From DATBLE01 sp963841405 (lineage in GTDB: Bacteria > Actinomycetota > Thermoleophilia > Gaiellales > Gaiellaceae): a DNA stretch of 64,000 bases. The position numbers and the translations under genes were made by a program. Shown one piece after another: positions 16,455-25,967 of the stretch (the stretch's first letter is position 1; each line of letters starts with the position of its first letter). Under the pieces are notes generated by a model. The model did no database searches, had not been told where the DNA came from, and saw only the letters and a program-made list of their open reading frames with translations. The DNA lies in contig CAWJCM010000001.1 in assembly GCA_963841405.1 (NCBI GenBank), positions 124,001-188,000 on the forward strand, written 5' to 3'.

Positions 16455-17075
16455 CTACTGGTCGCCCGTCAGGTTCTCGGCCGGGTCGTTCTCGGCGGCA
16501 GCGCCGCGGCGAGGCAGGCGCAACGGCTCCTGGACGGCGTCCGGGGAGATCGTCTCGTCGAACACCGACGAGCGCCGGACGATCGGTGTCTCGCAGAAGG
16601 GGCAGACCTGCCAGAGCGGCTCGACCGGGGCCTTGCAGCCGACGCAGGCCTGCTTCAGCTTCGTCGTACAGACCGGGCAGACTAGGTACCCGGGCTCGAC
16701 CTGGGCGCGGCAGACGGGGCAGTGGGAGACTCGCGTCCCGAGCTGCTCCTCCATCGCCCGGAGGCCGAGCTCGCGCTCGCGGACGTCCTCCAGGTATTCG
16801 GGCGGGCGGAAGAAGAGGTACACGAGCGGGCCGATGAAAGGAGGCACCAGGCCGAGCAGGGTCGCCATCGCCACCAGCCAGGGATCGTCGATCCGCCGGC
16901 GCGCGTCCTTGTACACCCAGTACGCGCTGGCCAGCCAGAAGACGATGACGAAGAGCACTCCCAGCTTCCAGATCACGGACCACGTGTCGGAGTGGAAGAA
17001 GTCGTTGACGCCGTCGAAGACCCCGTTGTCGGACGTGGTCGTGGTCGTGTTGTCTGCGAAGAGGACGAAGTTCAT
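16455..17075 (-). CDS. Membrane protein with double zinc ribbon
   Basis: A 206-residue protein with a short Thr-rich N-terminus, two membrane segments (WSVIWKLGVLFVIVFWLASAYW and LVAMATLLGLVPPFIGPLVYLFF), then two treble-clef zinc ribbons with paired CPVC/CPVC and CVGC/CPFC cysteines (about residues 115-175) and a charged tail. Such proteins are widespread in actinobacteria and of unknown function; the ribbons likely face the cytoplasm. It lies between folC and ndk, 13 nt before ndk. Confidence 0.8.
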   Translation of the reverse strand: MNFVLFADNTTTTTSDNGVFDGVNDFFHSDTWSVIWKLGVLFVIVFWLASAYWVYKDARRRIDDPWLVAMATLLGLVPPFIGPLVYLFFRPPEYLEDVRERELGLRAMEEQLGTRVSHCPVCRAQVEPGYLVCPVCTTKLKQACVGCKAPVEPLWQVCPFCETPIVRRSSVFDETISPDAVQEPLRLPRRGAAAENDPAENLTGDQ

Positions 17076-17078
17076 GGC

Positions 17079-17189
17079 TCAGAGCAGGAGCTTCCCGACG
17101 ACGTACCCCACCGCGAACGCAAGTCCTGCAAAGGCCGCGATCACGATGGCGGCGAAGACGAAGACGCTGAGTCGCGTCCCGTGCTGGAT
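17079..17189 (-). CDS. Possible single-TM micropeptide at the folC end
   Basis: The frame ending at 17079 encodes SVFVFAAIVIAAFAGLAFAVGYVVGKLLL, a clean single transmembrane helix with a positive residue at its end. It stops 3 nt before the start of the zinc-ribbon protein gene. No ATG, GTG or TTG opens it; only ATC at 17187-17189 or an earlier start in the folC frame overlap is available. It may be a true micropeptide with an odd start, a degraded gene, or a chance ORF. Confidence 0.3.
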   Translation of the reverse strand: MQHGTRLSVFVFAAIVIAAFAGLAFAVGYVVGKLLL

Positions 17190-18283
17190 GGTACGCCTTC
17201 GCCGTGAGCGGCGAGGTCTGCCAGCAGGTACAGGGACCCCGTGACCAGGACCGCGCCGTGCGGCCCGGCGATCGTGCGCGCGGCGGCGAGCGCGGCGGCG
17301 GGATCCGGCTCCTGCTCCGTTCTCGTGAACCATCGGCTGCCTAGCCTCGCAAGTTCCGCTGCGGGAAGCGCGCGGGTGTTGCTCGACGCGGTCGCGACCA
17401 GCGTATCGCCGAGCACCGAGAGCGCCGCCAGCATTCCGTCCACGTCCTTGTCGCCCAGGATCGAGGCGACGACGACGTACCGGCGGTCCGGTACGCGCGG
17501 CAGCAGCCAGCCGATGCCGTCGAGGTTGTGGGCGCCGTCCCAGATCTCGGCCGGCAAGTCGCCGCGCCGCTCCAGCCGGCCCGGCAGCGCCACCGTGTCG
17601 GCAGCGGAGGCGTCCACCGGGCGACCGAGGAAGGTTTCCGCGGCCGCGACCGCCAGGGCGAGGTTGCTCCGTCCGGTGAGGACGACGGTCTCGGCGCCCG
17701 ACGAGCGCGACAGCGCCTGCCACTCGGGCTCGCAGAGGACGACGGCGGCTCCGGGCCGGACCACGGCAAGCTTCTCGGCGGCGATCTCCGCGCGCGTTTC
17801 CCCCAGCTGCTCGGTGTGGTCCAGCCCGACGTTGGTGAGCACGACGACCGGGGCGCGGAGCACGTTCGACGCGTCGAGCCGCCCGCCGAGCCCCGCCTCG
17901 ACCACCGCCACGTCGACCCCGGCCGCGGCGAACTCGGCCAGCGCGGCCGCGGTCAGCGCCTCGAACTGGGTCGCCCCGAGCCGCTCGGCCGCCGGCCGCA
18001 CGCGGACCACCGCCAGCTCGAAGCCGCCGGGATCGGTGTCGAGCCGCTCGTGCCAGCCGGCGACGTGCGGCGAGGTGTAGGCGCCGACGCGCAGCCCCTC
18101 AGCCCGGAGCAGCGCCGCAGTCAGACGCGTGGTCGTCGACTTGCCGTTCGTGCCGACGACGTGCACGGACGGGAAGGCCAGCTGCGGGTCGCCGAGTTCG
18201 GCGAGCAGCGCGCGCATGCGGTCGAGCCCGAACTCCTCGGGCCACGGGGAAAGACCGCTGATCCAGTCAGTCTGAGATGGCAT
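17141..18283 (-). CDS. folC: Folylpolyglutamate / dihydrofolate synthase FolC
   Basis: FolC adds glutamate to dihydropteroate and to folates, using ATP. The 380-residue protein has the Mur-ligase P-loop VVGTNGKSTTTRL, VAVVEAGLGGRLDASNVL, TNVGLDHTEQLG and the C-terminal domain entry IWDGAHNLDGIGWLLPRV. The ATG at 18283 overlaps the valS 3' end by 17 nt. It is somewhat shorter than the 420-450 residues usual for FolC, chiefly at the C-terminus. Confidence 0.93.
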   Translation of the reverse strand: MPSQTDWISGLSPWPEEFGLDRMRALLAELGDPQLAFPSVHVVGTNGKSTTTRLTAALLRAEGLRVGAYTSPHVAGWHERLDTDPGGFELAVVRVRPAAERLGATQFEALTAAALAEFAAAGVDVAVVEAGLGGRLDASNVLRAPVVVLTNVGLDHTEQLGETRAEIAAEKLAVVRPGAAVVLCEPEWQALSRSSGAETVVLTGRSNLALAVAAAETFLGRPVDASAADTVALPGRLERRGDLPAEIWDGAHNLDGIGWLLPRVPDRRYVVVASILGDKDVDGMLAALSVLGDTLVATASSNTRALPAAELARLGSRWFTRTEQEPDPAAALAAARTIAGPHGAVLVTGSLYLLADLAAHGEGVPSSTGRDSASSSSPPS

Positions 18284-20672
18284 CGAGCTCGCGCCGATAG
18301 CGCGCGAGCTTCTCCCGCTCCGCGTCGACGACCTCGGCCGGCGCGTTCTGCACGAACCGCTCGTTGGCGAGCATCTTCTCGGCCCTCGCGATCTCCGCAC
18401 GGAGCCGCTCGCGCTCGGCGTCGACGTTGCCGTTCGCCTTCTGGCGCTCCGGCCTGACGACGACGTCGAAGATCCGCTTCTCGTCGCCGTCGAGCGGGAC
18501 GAGCACCCCGCTGCGCCGGAAGGTGACGGCCGCCGCCTGCACCGCGTCGAGGGCCCCGGCCTCGGACTCGTCGCCCGCCTGCGGCCACGGCGCGACCATC
18601 AGACGCGAGTCCCGGTTCGGGAAGTTCGTCCAGATCTCCTCAGTGACGTGTGGCATCGCCGGATGGAGGAGCCGGAGCAGCCGTTCGAGCGCCGCCAGTG
18701 CCGTCGCCTGCACATCGGCATCACCGCCGTACAGCCGCGGCTTGATCGCCTCCGCGTACCAGTCGCAGAAGTCGTCGAATGTCAGGTGGTAGAGCTCGTC
18801 GACCAGGTGGGTGAAGTCGAACTCGGCCAGATACTGCTCGACCCGCCGCTGGGACTGTGAGAGGCGAGCGAGAATCCAGCGTTCCTCGACCGAGGTCGGC
18901 CGCTCCTCGACCTCGTCGCCTGCAGCGGAGAGCAGCAGGCGGCTTGCGTTCCAGAGCTTGTTCGCGAGCTTCCGGCCCTCCTCGATCGGGCCCTCGGTGA
19001 ACGTCACGTCGAGCGACGAGGCCATCTTCATCAGCCCGTAGCGCGTCGCGTCGGCGCCCTGCGCCTCGATCAGCGCCAGCGGGTTCATGCCGGTGCCGAG
19101 GCTCTTCGACATCCGCCCACCCGTGGGCGCGTGCACGGTCGAGTGGATGACGACGTCGCTGAATGGGACGTCACCGATCAGCTCGAGACCGGAGAAGATC
19201 ATCCGATTTTCCCAGAGGCGGATGATTCCGCGATCGGTCGTGTTCAGGTCTCCCGGGTAGAACGTCCGCAGGTCCTCGGTGTCGTCCGGCCAGCCGAGTG
19301 TTGCGAACGGCCAGAGCGCCGACGAGAACCACGTGTCGAGCACGTCCTCGCTCCGCGTCAGCTCGCCCGAGCCGCACTCGGAGCAGGCGGACGGCTCGTC
19401 CTCGGCGCAGGTCCAGTGGCCGTCAGGGCATTGCCACAGCGGCAGCTGATGGCCCCACCAGATCTGGCGCGAGATGTTCCAGTCCGGAGCCTCCTCGAGC
19501 GACGCGATCGCGAAGCGGTGCTGCGACCCGGGGTGGAAGCGCACACGGCCGGAGCGCAGCGCCTCGAGCGCCGGCTGCTTCAGCCCCCCCATCGAGCACC
19601 ACCACTGCGGCGAGATCAACGGCTCGATCCGGGTCTTGCAGCGGTCGCAGAGCGCGACCGCATGCCGGTACGACTCGCGATTCTCGAGCTGGTCGTGCTC
19701 GCGCAGCCAGGCGAGGATCCGCTCCTCCGCCTCCTGCTGGGTCAGTCCCTCGAGCCCGCCGGACTCGGCGTTCATCCGACCGTCGGGTCCGATCACCGTC
19801 AGCTCGGGCAGGTCGTGGGCGCGGCCGATCTCGCAGTCCTTGGCGTCGTGGCCGGGCGTCACCTTCAGCGCCCCCGTGCCGAAGTCGAGATCGACGCGCT
19901 CGTCCGCGATCACCGGCACGCGCCGCTCGACCCAGGGGACGACCACCTCGCGGCCGACCAGGTCCCGGTAACGGTCGTCCTCGGGGTGCACCGCGACGGC
20001 GACGTCGGCCGGGATCGTCGCCACGCGTGCGGTGGCGATCGTGATGTGCCCGCCGCCGTCCGCCAGCGGGTAGCGGACGTAGGTGAGCGCGTCGTCGACG
20101 TCCGCGTGCGCGAGCTCGAGGTCCGAGAGCGACGTCAGGTGGAACGGGCACCAGTTGACGATCCGGTTCGCGCGGTAGATGCAGCCCTTTTCCCAGAGGT
20201 GGACGAAGAAGCGCAGGACCGCGCGGACGTACGCGTCATCCATCGTGAACCGCTCGCGACGGTAGTCGAGCGATGCGCCGATCCGGCGGAACTGGAACAT
20301 GATCTTGCCGCCGTACTCGTGGAGCCACTCCCAGACGAGCTCGACGAACGCCTCGCGGCCGAGATCCTGCCGTGACTTCCCCTGCGTCGCGAGGTGCTTC
20401 TCGACGGCGTTCTGAGTCGAGATGCCCGCGTGGTCGTAGCCGGGCTGGAAGAGCACGTTGAAGCCCTGCATGCGGCGCGTGCGAACGATCGTGTCGGCGA
20501 GCGAGAGCTGGAGCGCGTGGCCCAGATGGAGGTCGCCGGTCACATTCGGCGGCGGGTGCGCGATCGCGAAACTCTCACGGCTCGGATCCGGGTCGGCCGC
20601 GTAGAGACCTTCCTCCTCCCACGTCCGCTGCCAACGTTCCTCGACGCCTTCGGGGCGGTACAGCGGCTCCAT
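18267..20672 (-). CDS. valS: Valyl-tRNA synthetase
   Basis: ValRS charges tRNA-Val and edits mischarged threonine. The 801-residue protein carries the HIGH motif in PPPNVTGDLHLGHALQ, the KMSKS variant GGRMSKSLGTGMNPL, an editing domain, and a C-terminal coiled-coil arm (ERERLRAEIARAEKMLANER) typical of ValRS. An extra CPDGHWTCAEDEPSACSECG cysteine cluster suggests a zinc ribbon insertion, as in short ValRS forms. It overlaps folC. Confidence 0.97.
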   Translation of the reverse strand: MEPLYRPEGVEERWQRTWEEEGLYAADPDPSRESFAIAHPPPNVTGDLHLGHALQLSLADTIVRTRRMQGFNVLFQPGYDHAGISTQNAVEKHLATQGKSRQDLGREAFVELVWEWLHEYGGKIMFQFRRIGASLDYRRERFTMDDAYVRAVLRFFVHLWEKGCIYRANRIVNWCPFHLTSLSDLELAHADVDDALTYVRYPLADGGGHITIATARVATIPADVAVAVHPEDDRYRDLVGREVVVPWVERRVPVIADERVDLDFGTGALKVTPGHDAKDCEIGRAHDLPELTVIGPDGRMNAESGGLEGLTQQEAEERILAWLREHDQLENRESYRHAVALCDRCKTRIEPLISPQWWCSMGGLKQPALEALRSGRVRFHPGSQHRFAIASLEEAPDWNISRQIWWGHQLPLWQCPDGHWTCAEDEPSACSECGSGELTRSEDVLDTWFSSALWPFATLGWPDDTEDLRTFYPGDLNTTDRGIIRLWENRMIFSGLELIGDVPFSDVVIHSTVHAPTGGRMSKSLGTGMNPLALIEAQGADATRYGLMKMASSLDVTFTEGPIEEGRKLANKLWNASRLLLSAAGDEVEERPTSVEERWILARLSQSQRRVEQYLAEFDFTHLVDELYHLTFDDFCDWYAEAIKPRLYGGDADVQATALAALERLLRLLHPAMPHVTEEIWTNFPNRDSRLMVAPWPQAGDESEAGALDAVQAAAVTFRRSGVLVPLDGDEKRIFDVVVRPERQKANGNVDAERERLRAEIARAEKMLANERFVQNAPAEVVDAEREKLARYRRELDAISD

Positions 20673-20718
20673 GGGGCCATTCTACGGAGCGTCACCGTCC
20701 GGACTTCGGGGTTTACTT

Positions 20719-20803
20719 GGATCCGAAAATGTGGATAATGGGATCCCAGATGACTGGATATCGTCGGCTTGGCCGCTATTTTCGTCTTTCTAGGATCCGA
20801 AAT
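20719..20803. promoter_or_regulatory. Repeated GGATCCGAAA sites upstream of aceA
   Basis: Two direct copies of GGATCCGAAA (starting at 20719 and 20793) lie 74 bp apart, close to seven helical turns, with a further GGGATCCC palindrome at 20740-20747. The stretch is AT-richer than its surroundings and sits in the divergent space between valS and aceA. They look like operator half-sites; the FadR-type regulator encoded downstream of aceA is the natural candidate, but that link is inference. Confidence 0.45.
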
Positions 20804-20833
20804 CGGCAGTACTCGTATCTCAGAGAGAGTGCC

Positions 20834-20902
20834 GTGCCGACTGCTGCCCTCGCAGAGTGCACCTGCCCCGACTTCTGCGAGCGCGATCACGACAACGAGT
20901 AG
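20834..20902 (+). CDS. Small Cys-rich leader ORF upstream of aceA
   Basis: A 22-codon GTG ORF (MPTAALAECTCPDFCERDHDNE) ends 11 nt before the aceA start, with a GAGAG purine run just before its GTG. The C-x-C-P-x-x-C cluster followed by an acidic RDHDNE end is not typical of random sequence. A longer in-frame version could start from TTG at 20717 (61 codons). It may be a metal-binding micropeptide or a leader peptide controlling aceA. Confidence 0.45.
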   Translation: MPTAALAECTCPDFCERDHDNE

Positions 20903-20913
20903 AGAGGAGCCGC

Positions 20914-22170
<1,257 letters not shown>

Positions 22171-22182
22171 GAGGAGCACGCG

Positions 22183-22422
22183 ATGTCGACCGTTGAGCTG
22201 ACCAGGGACAGCGACGGCCCCGAGCTGGTCGCCGCCCTCGCCGAGCAGGGCCTGAACGCCGAGCTCGTCGACGACCAGGAGCACCTCGCCGTGCAGGTCG
22301 AGGACTGCGACGAGGAGCAGCTCGCCCACGCGATCGAGAGCTGGATCGGCGATCGGCGCCTGCCGTTCGTCCCCGTGCGGATCGACGATTGCACGTATGC
22401 GGTCGCGCCGCCTGCAGGCTGA
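22183..22422 (+). CDS. Small hypothetical protein in the aceA operon, 79 aa
   Basis: A compact acidic alpha/beta protein (SDGPELVAALAEQGLNAELV, then LAVQVEDCDEEQLAHAI) beginning 12 nt after aceA with a GAGAGGAG ribosome-binding site like that of aceA. Secondary-structure rhythm suggests a ferredoxin-like fold. Two cysteines are present. I do not recognise a characterised family. Its place between aceA and the regulator gene implies coexpression with the glyoxylate shunt. Confidence 0.75.
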   Translation: MSTVELTRDSDGPELVAALAEQGLNAELVDDQEHLAVQVEDCDEEQLAHAIESWIGDRRLPFVPVRIDDCTYAVAPPAG

Positions 22423-22442
22423 CTCGGCCTAGACTGACCGAC

Positions 22443-23165
22443 ATGGCAACGGTCGGCACGAAGGCCGACGACCTCGCGCTCGCGCTGGAGGAGGCGATCG
22501 TCTCCGGCGAGATCGCCCCGGGGACGGTGCTGCGCCAGGAGCAGCTCTCCGAGCAGTACCAGGTGTCGCGCACGCCGGTCCGGGAGGCGCTGCGTCGGCT
22601 GGCCGCGCTCGGGCTCGTCTCCTTCGTCCCGAACCGCGGCGTCCGCGTGCGCACGCTCTCACGAGAGGAGCTGCGCGAGGCGTTCCTCGTCCGCGCCGAG
22701 CTGGAGAGCCTGGCGACCGAGCTCGCCACTCCGCGCATCGGAGCAGAGGGTCTGGCCGCGCTCGACGAGGCCGAGAAGCGCTTCGCGAAGCTGACGCTCG
22801 AGCTGCGGCGCCGCTCGCGTGAGGGGACGCAGGACGGCGCGCTGGTGGCGAGCTGGGTGTCCGCGAACCACGCCTTCCACGACGTGATCTACGCAGCCGC
22901 CGACGCCCCGTTCGTCGAGCGACTCGCGAAGAGCGCGCGACGCAGCTTCTTCTCGCACGTCGTCTGGGCCGCCGGTCTCGACATCGACCACCTGTACGAG
23001 CAGAACGACGCGCAGCACCGGGCAATCCGCGAGGCGATCGCCGCCCGCAGCGCGTCGGGCGCCCGCCTGCTCGCACGCGAGCACGTGCTCTCGTCGGGGC
23101 GGATGCTGGAGACGATCCTCGACCAGGTGCAGGAGCGGCAGGCCGCGGAGCTAAGGAGCGCGTAG
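22443..23165 (+). CDS. GntR-family (FadR subfamily) transcriptional regulator
   Basis: A 240-residue regulator. The N-terminal winged helix includes SGEIAPGTVLRQEQLSEQYQ and VSRTPVREALRRLAALGLV, the classic GntR recognition helix. The C-terminal FCD domain (about 85-225) has the metal-site pattern with HAFHDVIYAAA and the HRAIREAI helix. FCD regulators sense small carboxylic acids or acyl-CoAs. It lies directly downstream of aceA and is a likely controller of this operon. Confidence 0.92.
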   Translation: MATVGTKADDLALALEEAIVSGEIAPGTVLRQEQLSEQYQVSRTPVREALRRLAALGLVSFVPNRGVRVRTLSREELREAFLVRAELESLATELATPRIGAEGLAALDEAEKRFAKLTLELRRRSREGTQDGALVASWVSANHAFHDVIYAAADAPFVERLAKSARRSFFSHVVWAAGLDIDHLYEQNDAQHRAIREAIAARSASGARLLAREHVLSSGRMLETILDQVQERQAAELRSA

Positions 23166-23179
23166 CGCTCCCGAGGGAG

Positions 23180-23602
23180 CTAGCGGTAGTGCCGGGAAAC
23201 CATCTCGGCCACGCAGACCGGCTTCTCCCCGCCCTCGCGCTCGACCGTGCCCCTGGTCACCACCTGGATGCCGCCCTCGACCTCGCTGACCTCGAGGAGC
23301 TCGAAGTGCCCGCGGATCCGGCTGCCGACCGGCACCGGCGCCGGGAAGCGCACCTTGTTCACACCGTAGTTGATCCCCATCCGGAACTCGCCGCTCTCCG
23401 GGCGCACCTCGTACTGGAACTTGACCAGCAGCGAGAGGGTCAGGAACCCGTGGGCGATCGTCGTCCCGAACGGGCCCTGGGCGGCCTTCTCCGGATCGAC
23501 GTGGATCCACTGGTCGTCGCCCGTAGCCTCGGCGAAGCGGTCGATCCGCTCCTGGGTGACCTCCAGCCATCCGCTGGGGCCGTACGTATCGCCTGCGTTC
23601 AC
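23180..23602 (-). CDS. MaoC-like (R)-specific enoyl-CoA hydratase
   Basis: A 140-residue hot-dog fold protein with the hydratase catalytic segment ATGDDQWIHVDPEKAAQGPF (Asp and His) followed by GTTIAHGFLTLSLL, which matches MaoC / (R)-hydratase 2 motifs. It would hydrate trans-2-enoyl-CoA. It starts with GTG overlapping the upstream hydrolase stop by 4 nt and is the last gene of the long minus-strand operon. It converges on the FadR-type regulator gene. Confidence 0.9.
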   Translation of the reverse strand: MNAGDTYGPSGWLEVTQERIDRFAEATGDDQWIHVDPEKAAQGPFGTTIAHGFLTLSLLVKFQYEVRPESGEFRMGINYGVNKVRFPAPVPVGSRIRGHFELLEVSEVEGGIQVVTRGTVEREGGEKPVCVAEMVSRHYR

Positions 23603-24468
23603 GGCGTCACCCTATCGCCAGCGGCGACACCGGCGAACTCGAGCATCGCCCGGGCTGCCGCCGGCGCGCGGTCGCCGAACGCGAAGGTGATGTGATTGCC
23701 CGGCACCTCCGCGAGCGTTCCGTCTCCGAGTCGGCCGATCAGCCGGGCGGCGCCCTCGGCGCTCATGATCGGCGCCGAGCCCGGCGGGCCGAACGGGTCG
23801 CACGTACGGAGCACGAGGACGGGACACTCGATCCGGCCGGCGAGCGCGGCCCAGTTGGGCTCGAACGTCGCCTCGACGCACTGCCGGACGTGCTCGGGCC
23901 GCACGTTCGACCGGACGCTCCCGTCCGGCAACGTCTCGAGCTCGCTGGAGTACCAGGCCGCGATGTCGTCGTCCCACGTCCCCCCGCTGAAGTACGGGAG
24001 CGAGCTCGCGAATTCCAGGAACGCTTCTCTGGACGAGTAGGCCTGGTCGAGGCGGGCGAGGGACGGCCCGATCTGGTCGAGGACGCTCGGATCGACGTCG
24101 TCCGGCACGTCGAGGACGAACGCTCGCTCGACCCGGGTGGGCTCCTTGGCGGCGACGTAGATGGTCAGCAGGCCTCCGAACGAATGCCCGCCGAGCAGGA
24201 CCCGGTCGAGCCCGAGCGCGTCCAGGGCGCCCACGACATCGGCGGCGTGGTCGGCCATCGAGTAGCCGTTGTCCGGCCGGTCGCTCGACCCACGCCCGCG
24301 CAGGTCGAAGGCGAGCACTCGCAGCGCGGGCGTGAGCAGCCCGGAGAGGACGTCGAGAGAGTGGGCGTTCGCAGAGAGCCCGTGCAGGAGGAGGAGCGTC
24401 GGACCGTGACCCTCGTGCTCGAGGTAGTGCAGGCGAATGCCGTTCGACTCGACGAACCGGCCGGTCAC
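23599..24468 (-). CDS. Alpha/beta hydrolase A
   Basis: A 289-residue alpha/beta hydrolase: oxyanion region TLLLLHGLSANAHSLD, nucleophile elbow LLGGHSFGGLLTIY (Ser in GHSFG), acid near VLVLRTCDPFGPPG and the histidine in VPGNHITFAFGD. It may be an esterase, lactonase or thioesterase. It overlaps the upstream CoA ligase by 4 nt (GTGA), so it acts with that pathway. The substrate is unknown. Confidence 0.88.
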   Translation of the reverse strand: MTGRFVESNGIRLHYLEHEGHGPTLLLLHGLSANAHSLDVLSGLLTPALRVLAFDLRGRGSSDRPDNGYSMADHAADVVGALDALGLDRVLLGGHSFGGLLTIYVAAKEPTRVERAFVLDVPDDVDPSVLDQIGPSLARLDQAYSSREAFLEFASSLPYFSGGTWDDDIAAWYSSELETLPDGSVRSNVRPEHVRQCVEATFEPNWAALAGRIECPVLVLRTCDPFGPPGSAPIMSAEGAARLIGRLGDGTLAEVPGNHITFAFGDRAPAAARAMLEFAGVAAGDRVTP

Positions 24469-25967
24469 GCCTTCTCCAGGTACTCGTCACGCATCACCCG
24501 GCGCAGGGTCTTGCCTGCAGCGCTGAGCGGAAACTCGCCGCGGAGGGCGACCTCGCGCACCCGCTGGTAGCGGGCGGGAACCCGCTCGTTGATCCAGTCG
24601 CGCAACTCGTCGCCGCCGATCTGGGCGCCCGGGCTCAGCCGCACCGCCGCGATCGGGCTCTCGCCCCAGCGCTCGTCGGGCACGCCGAAGACGGCGACGT
24701 CGAGAACGTCGGGGTGCCGCACCACCACCTCCTCGATGTCGCGGGGGTAGACGTTGATCCCGCCCGAGATGACCAGGTCCTGCTTGCGGTCGACGAGGTA
24801 CAGGAAGCCGTCGTCGTCGACGTAGCCGACGTCGCCGGTGCGCAGCCAGCCGTCGACGAACGCGGCCTTGGTGAGGTCGGGACGGCGATGGTACCCGGGA
24901 GTCAGGATCGGTCCACGGCCGACGATCTCGCCGATCTCGCCGGGCCCGAGATCGTCCCCGTCCTCGCCGACGATCCGCAGCTCGTACAGCGGCGGAGGCA
25001 CCCCGACCGAGTCGGGCTTGCGCTCGACGTCGTCGCGGTCGAGGACGGTGGCGAAACCCTCGGTGAGCCCGTAGAGCTCGTACAGGCGGCGCGGCAGCCG
25101 GCGGATCAGCTTCTGCTTGTGCTCGAGCAGGAGCGGCGCGCCGAGCGACAGGATCATCTCGAGCTCGGGCAGGTGCTCGTCGCCGAAGTCCTCGCGGCCC
25201 AGCAGCGCGATCAGTTGCGACGGGACGAGCATCGTGTGCGTGACCCGCTCGCGTTTCAGGGCGCTCACCACGGCGTCCGGCTCGAACGCCGGCAGCAGGA
25301 CGTACGTGCAGCCGAGGTAGAGCGCCGGCATCAGCGTCACGAACGCGCCGTTGAAGGCGAGCGAGCCGGAGTGCATGACCACGCTCTCCGGGTGGATACG
25401 GAGCGAGCTCGCCATGCCGGTCGCGTAGGCCTCGCGGATTCCGTGCGTGTGCACGATCCCCTTCGGCTCGCCCGTCGTGCCCGAGCTGTAGAGGATCGTC
25501 AGCGGGTGGTCGTCGGACAGCCCCGGCGGCGACGGCGGAGCAGGAGACGCGGCCGCGGCGAGCAGGTCGTAGGAGGCGCCGGCGACGAGGAAGCGCCCGG
25601 CAGGCAGGTCGAGCGCCGCACGGACCTGCTCTCCTTCCCGGGCGACCCGGCCCGACACGACCAGCGCCGAGACCCCGGCGTCGCCGAACAGCGACGCGAG
25701 GCCGTCGACGCGCAGGAGCGGACTCATCGGCACTACGACGATGCCGGTCTTCATCGCGGCCAGGTAGAGCTCGACGGTTGCGACGCAGTTGTCGAGCACC
25801 AGCCCGACGAGGTCACCCTTCTCGAGCCCGAGGCCTAGGAGCGCATTCGCGGCTCGGTTCGCGCGCGCGTCCAGCTCGGCGTGCGTCAGCCGCTCCCCGC
25901 CGAAGACGAGCGCGAGGCCGCCGGCCCGGTAGCGGCCGTGGCGCGCCGACAGCGACTCGAGGCTCAG
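24465..25967 (-). CDS. AMP-forming acyl-CoA synthetase A
   Basis: An ANL-superfamily ligase that activates a carboxylic acid as acyl-AMP and then acyl-CoA. It shows the P-loop YSSGTTGEPKG, the YELYGLTEG motif, GDVGYVDDDGFLYLVDRKQD hinge and the terminal AAGKTLRRV catalytic lysine. The frame has no ATG/GTG/TTG before the first conserved strand (LALVFGGERLTHAELD). CTG at 25965-25967, overlapping the upstream stop as CTGA and preceded by GGGGGGAA, is the probable start (500 residues). Confidence 0.9.
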   Translation of the reverse strand: MSLESLSARHGRYRAGGLALVFGGERLTHAELDARANRAANALLGLGLEKGDLVGLVLDNCVATVELYLAAMKTGIVVVPMSPLLRVDGLASLFGDAGVSALVVSGRVAREGEQVRAALDLPAGRFLVAGASYDLLAAAASPAPPSPPGLSDDHPLTILYSSGTTGEPKGIVHTHGIREAYATGMASSLRIHPESVVMHSGSLAFNGAFVTLMPALYLGCTYVLLPAFEPDAVVSALKRERVTHTMLVPSQLIALLGREDFGDEHLPELEMILSLGAPLLLEHKQKLIRRLPRRLYELYGLTEGFATVLDRDDVERKPDSVGVPPPLYELRIVGEDGDDLGPGEIGEIVGRGPILTPGYHRRPDLTKAAFVDGWLRTGDVGYVDDDGFLYLVDRKQDLVISGGINVYPRDIEEVVVRHPDVLDVAVFGVPDERWGESPIAAVRLSPGAQIGGDELRDWINERVPARYQRVREVALRGEFPLSAAGKTLRRVMRDEYLEKA

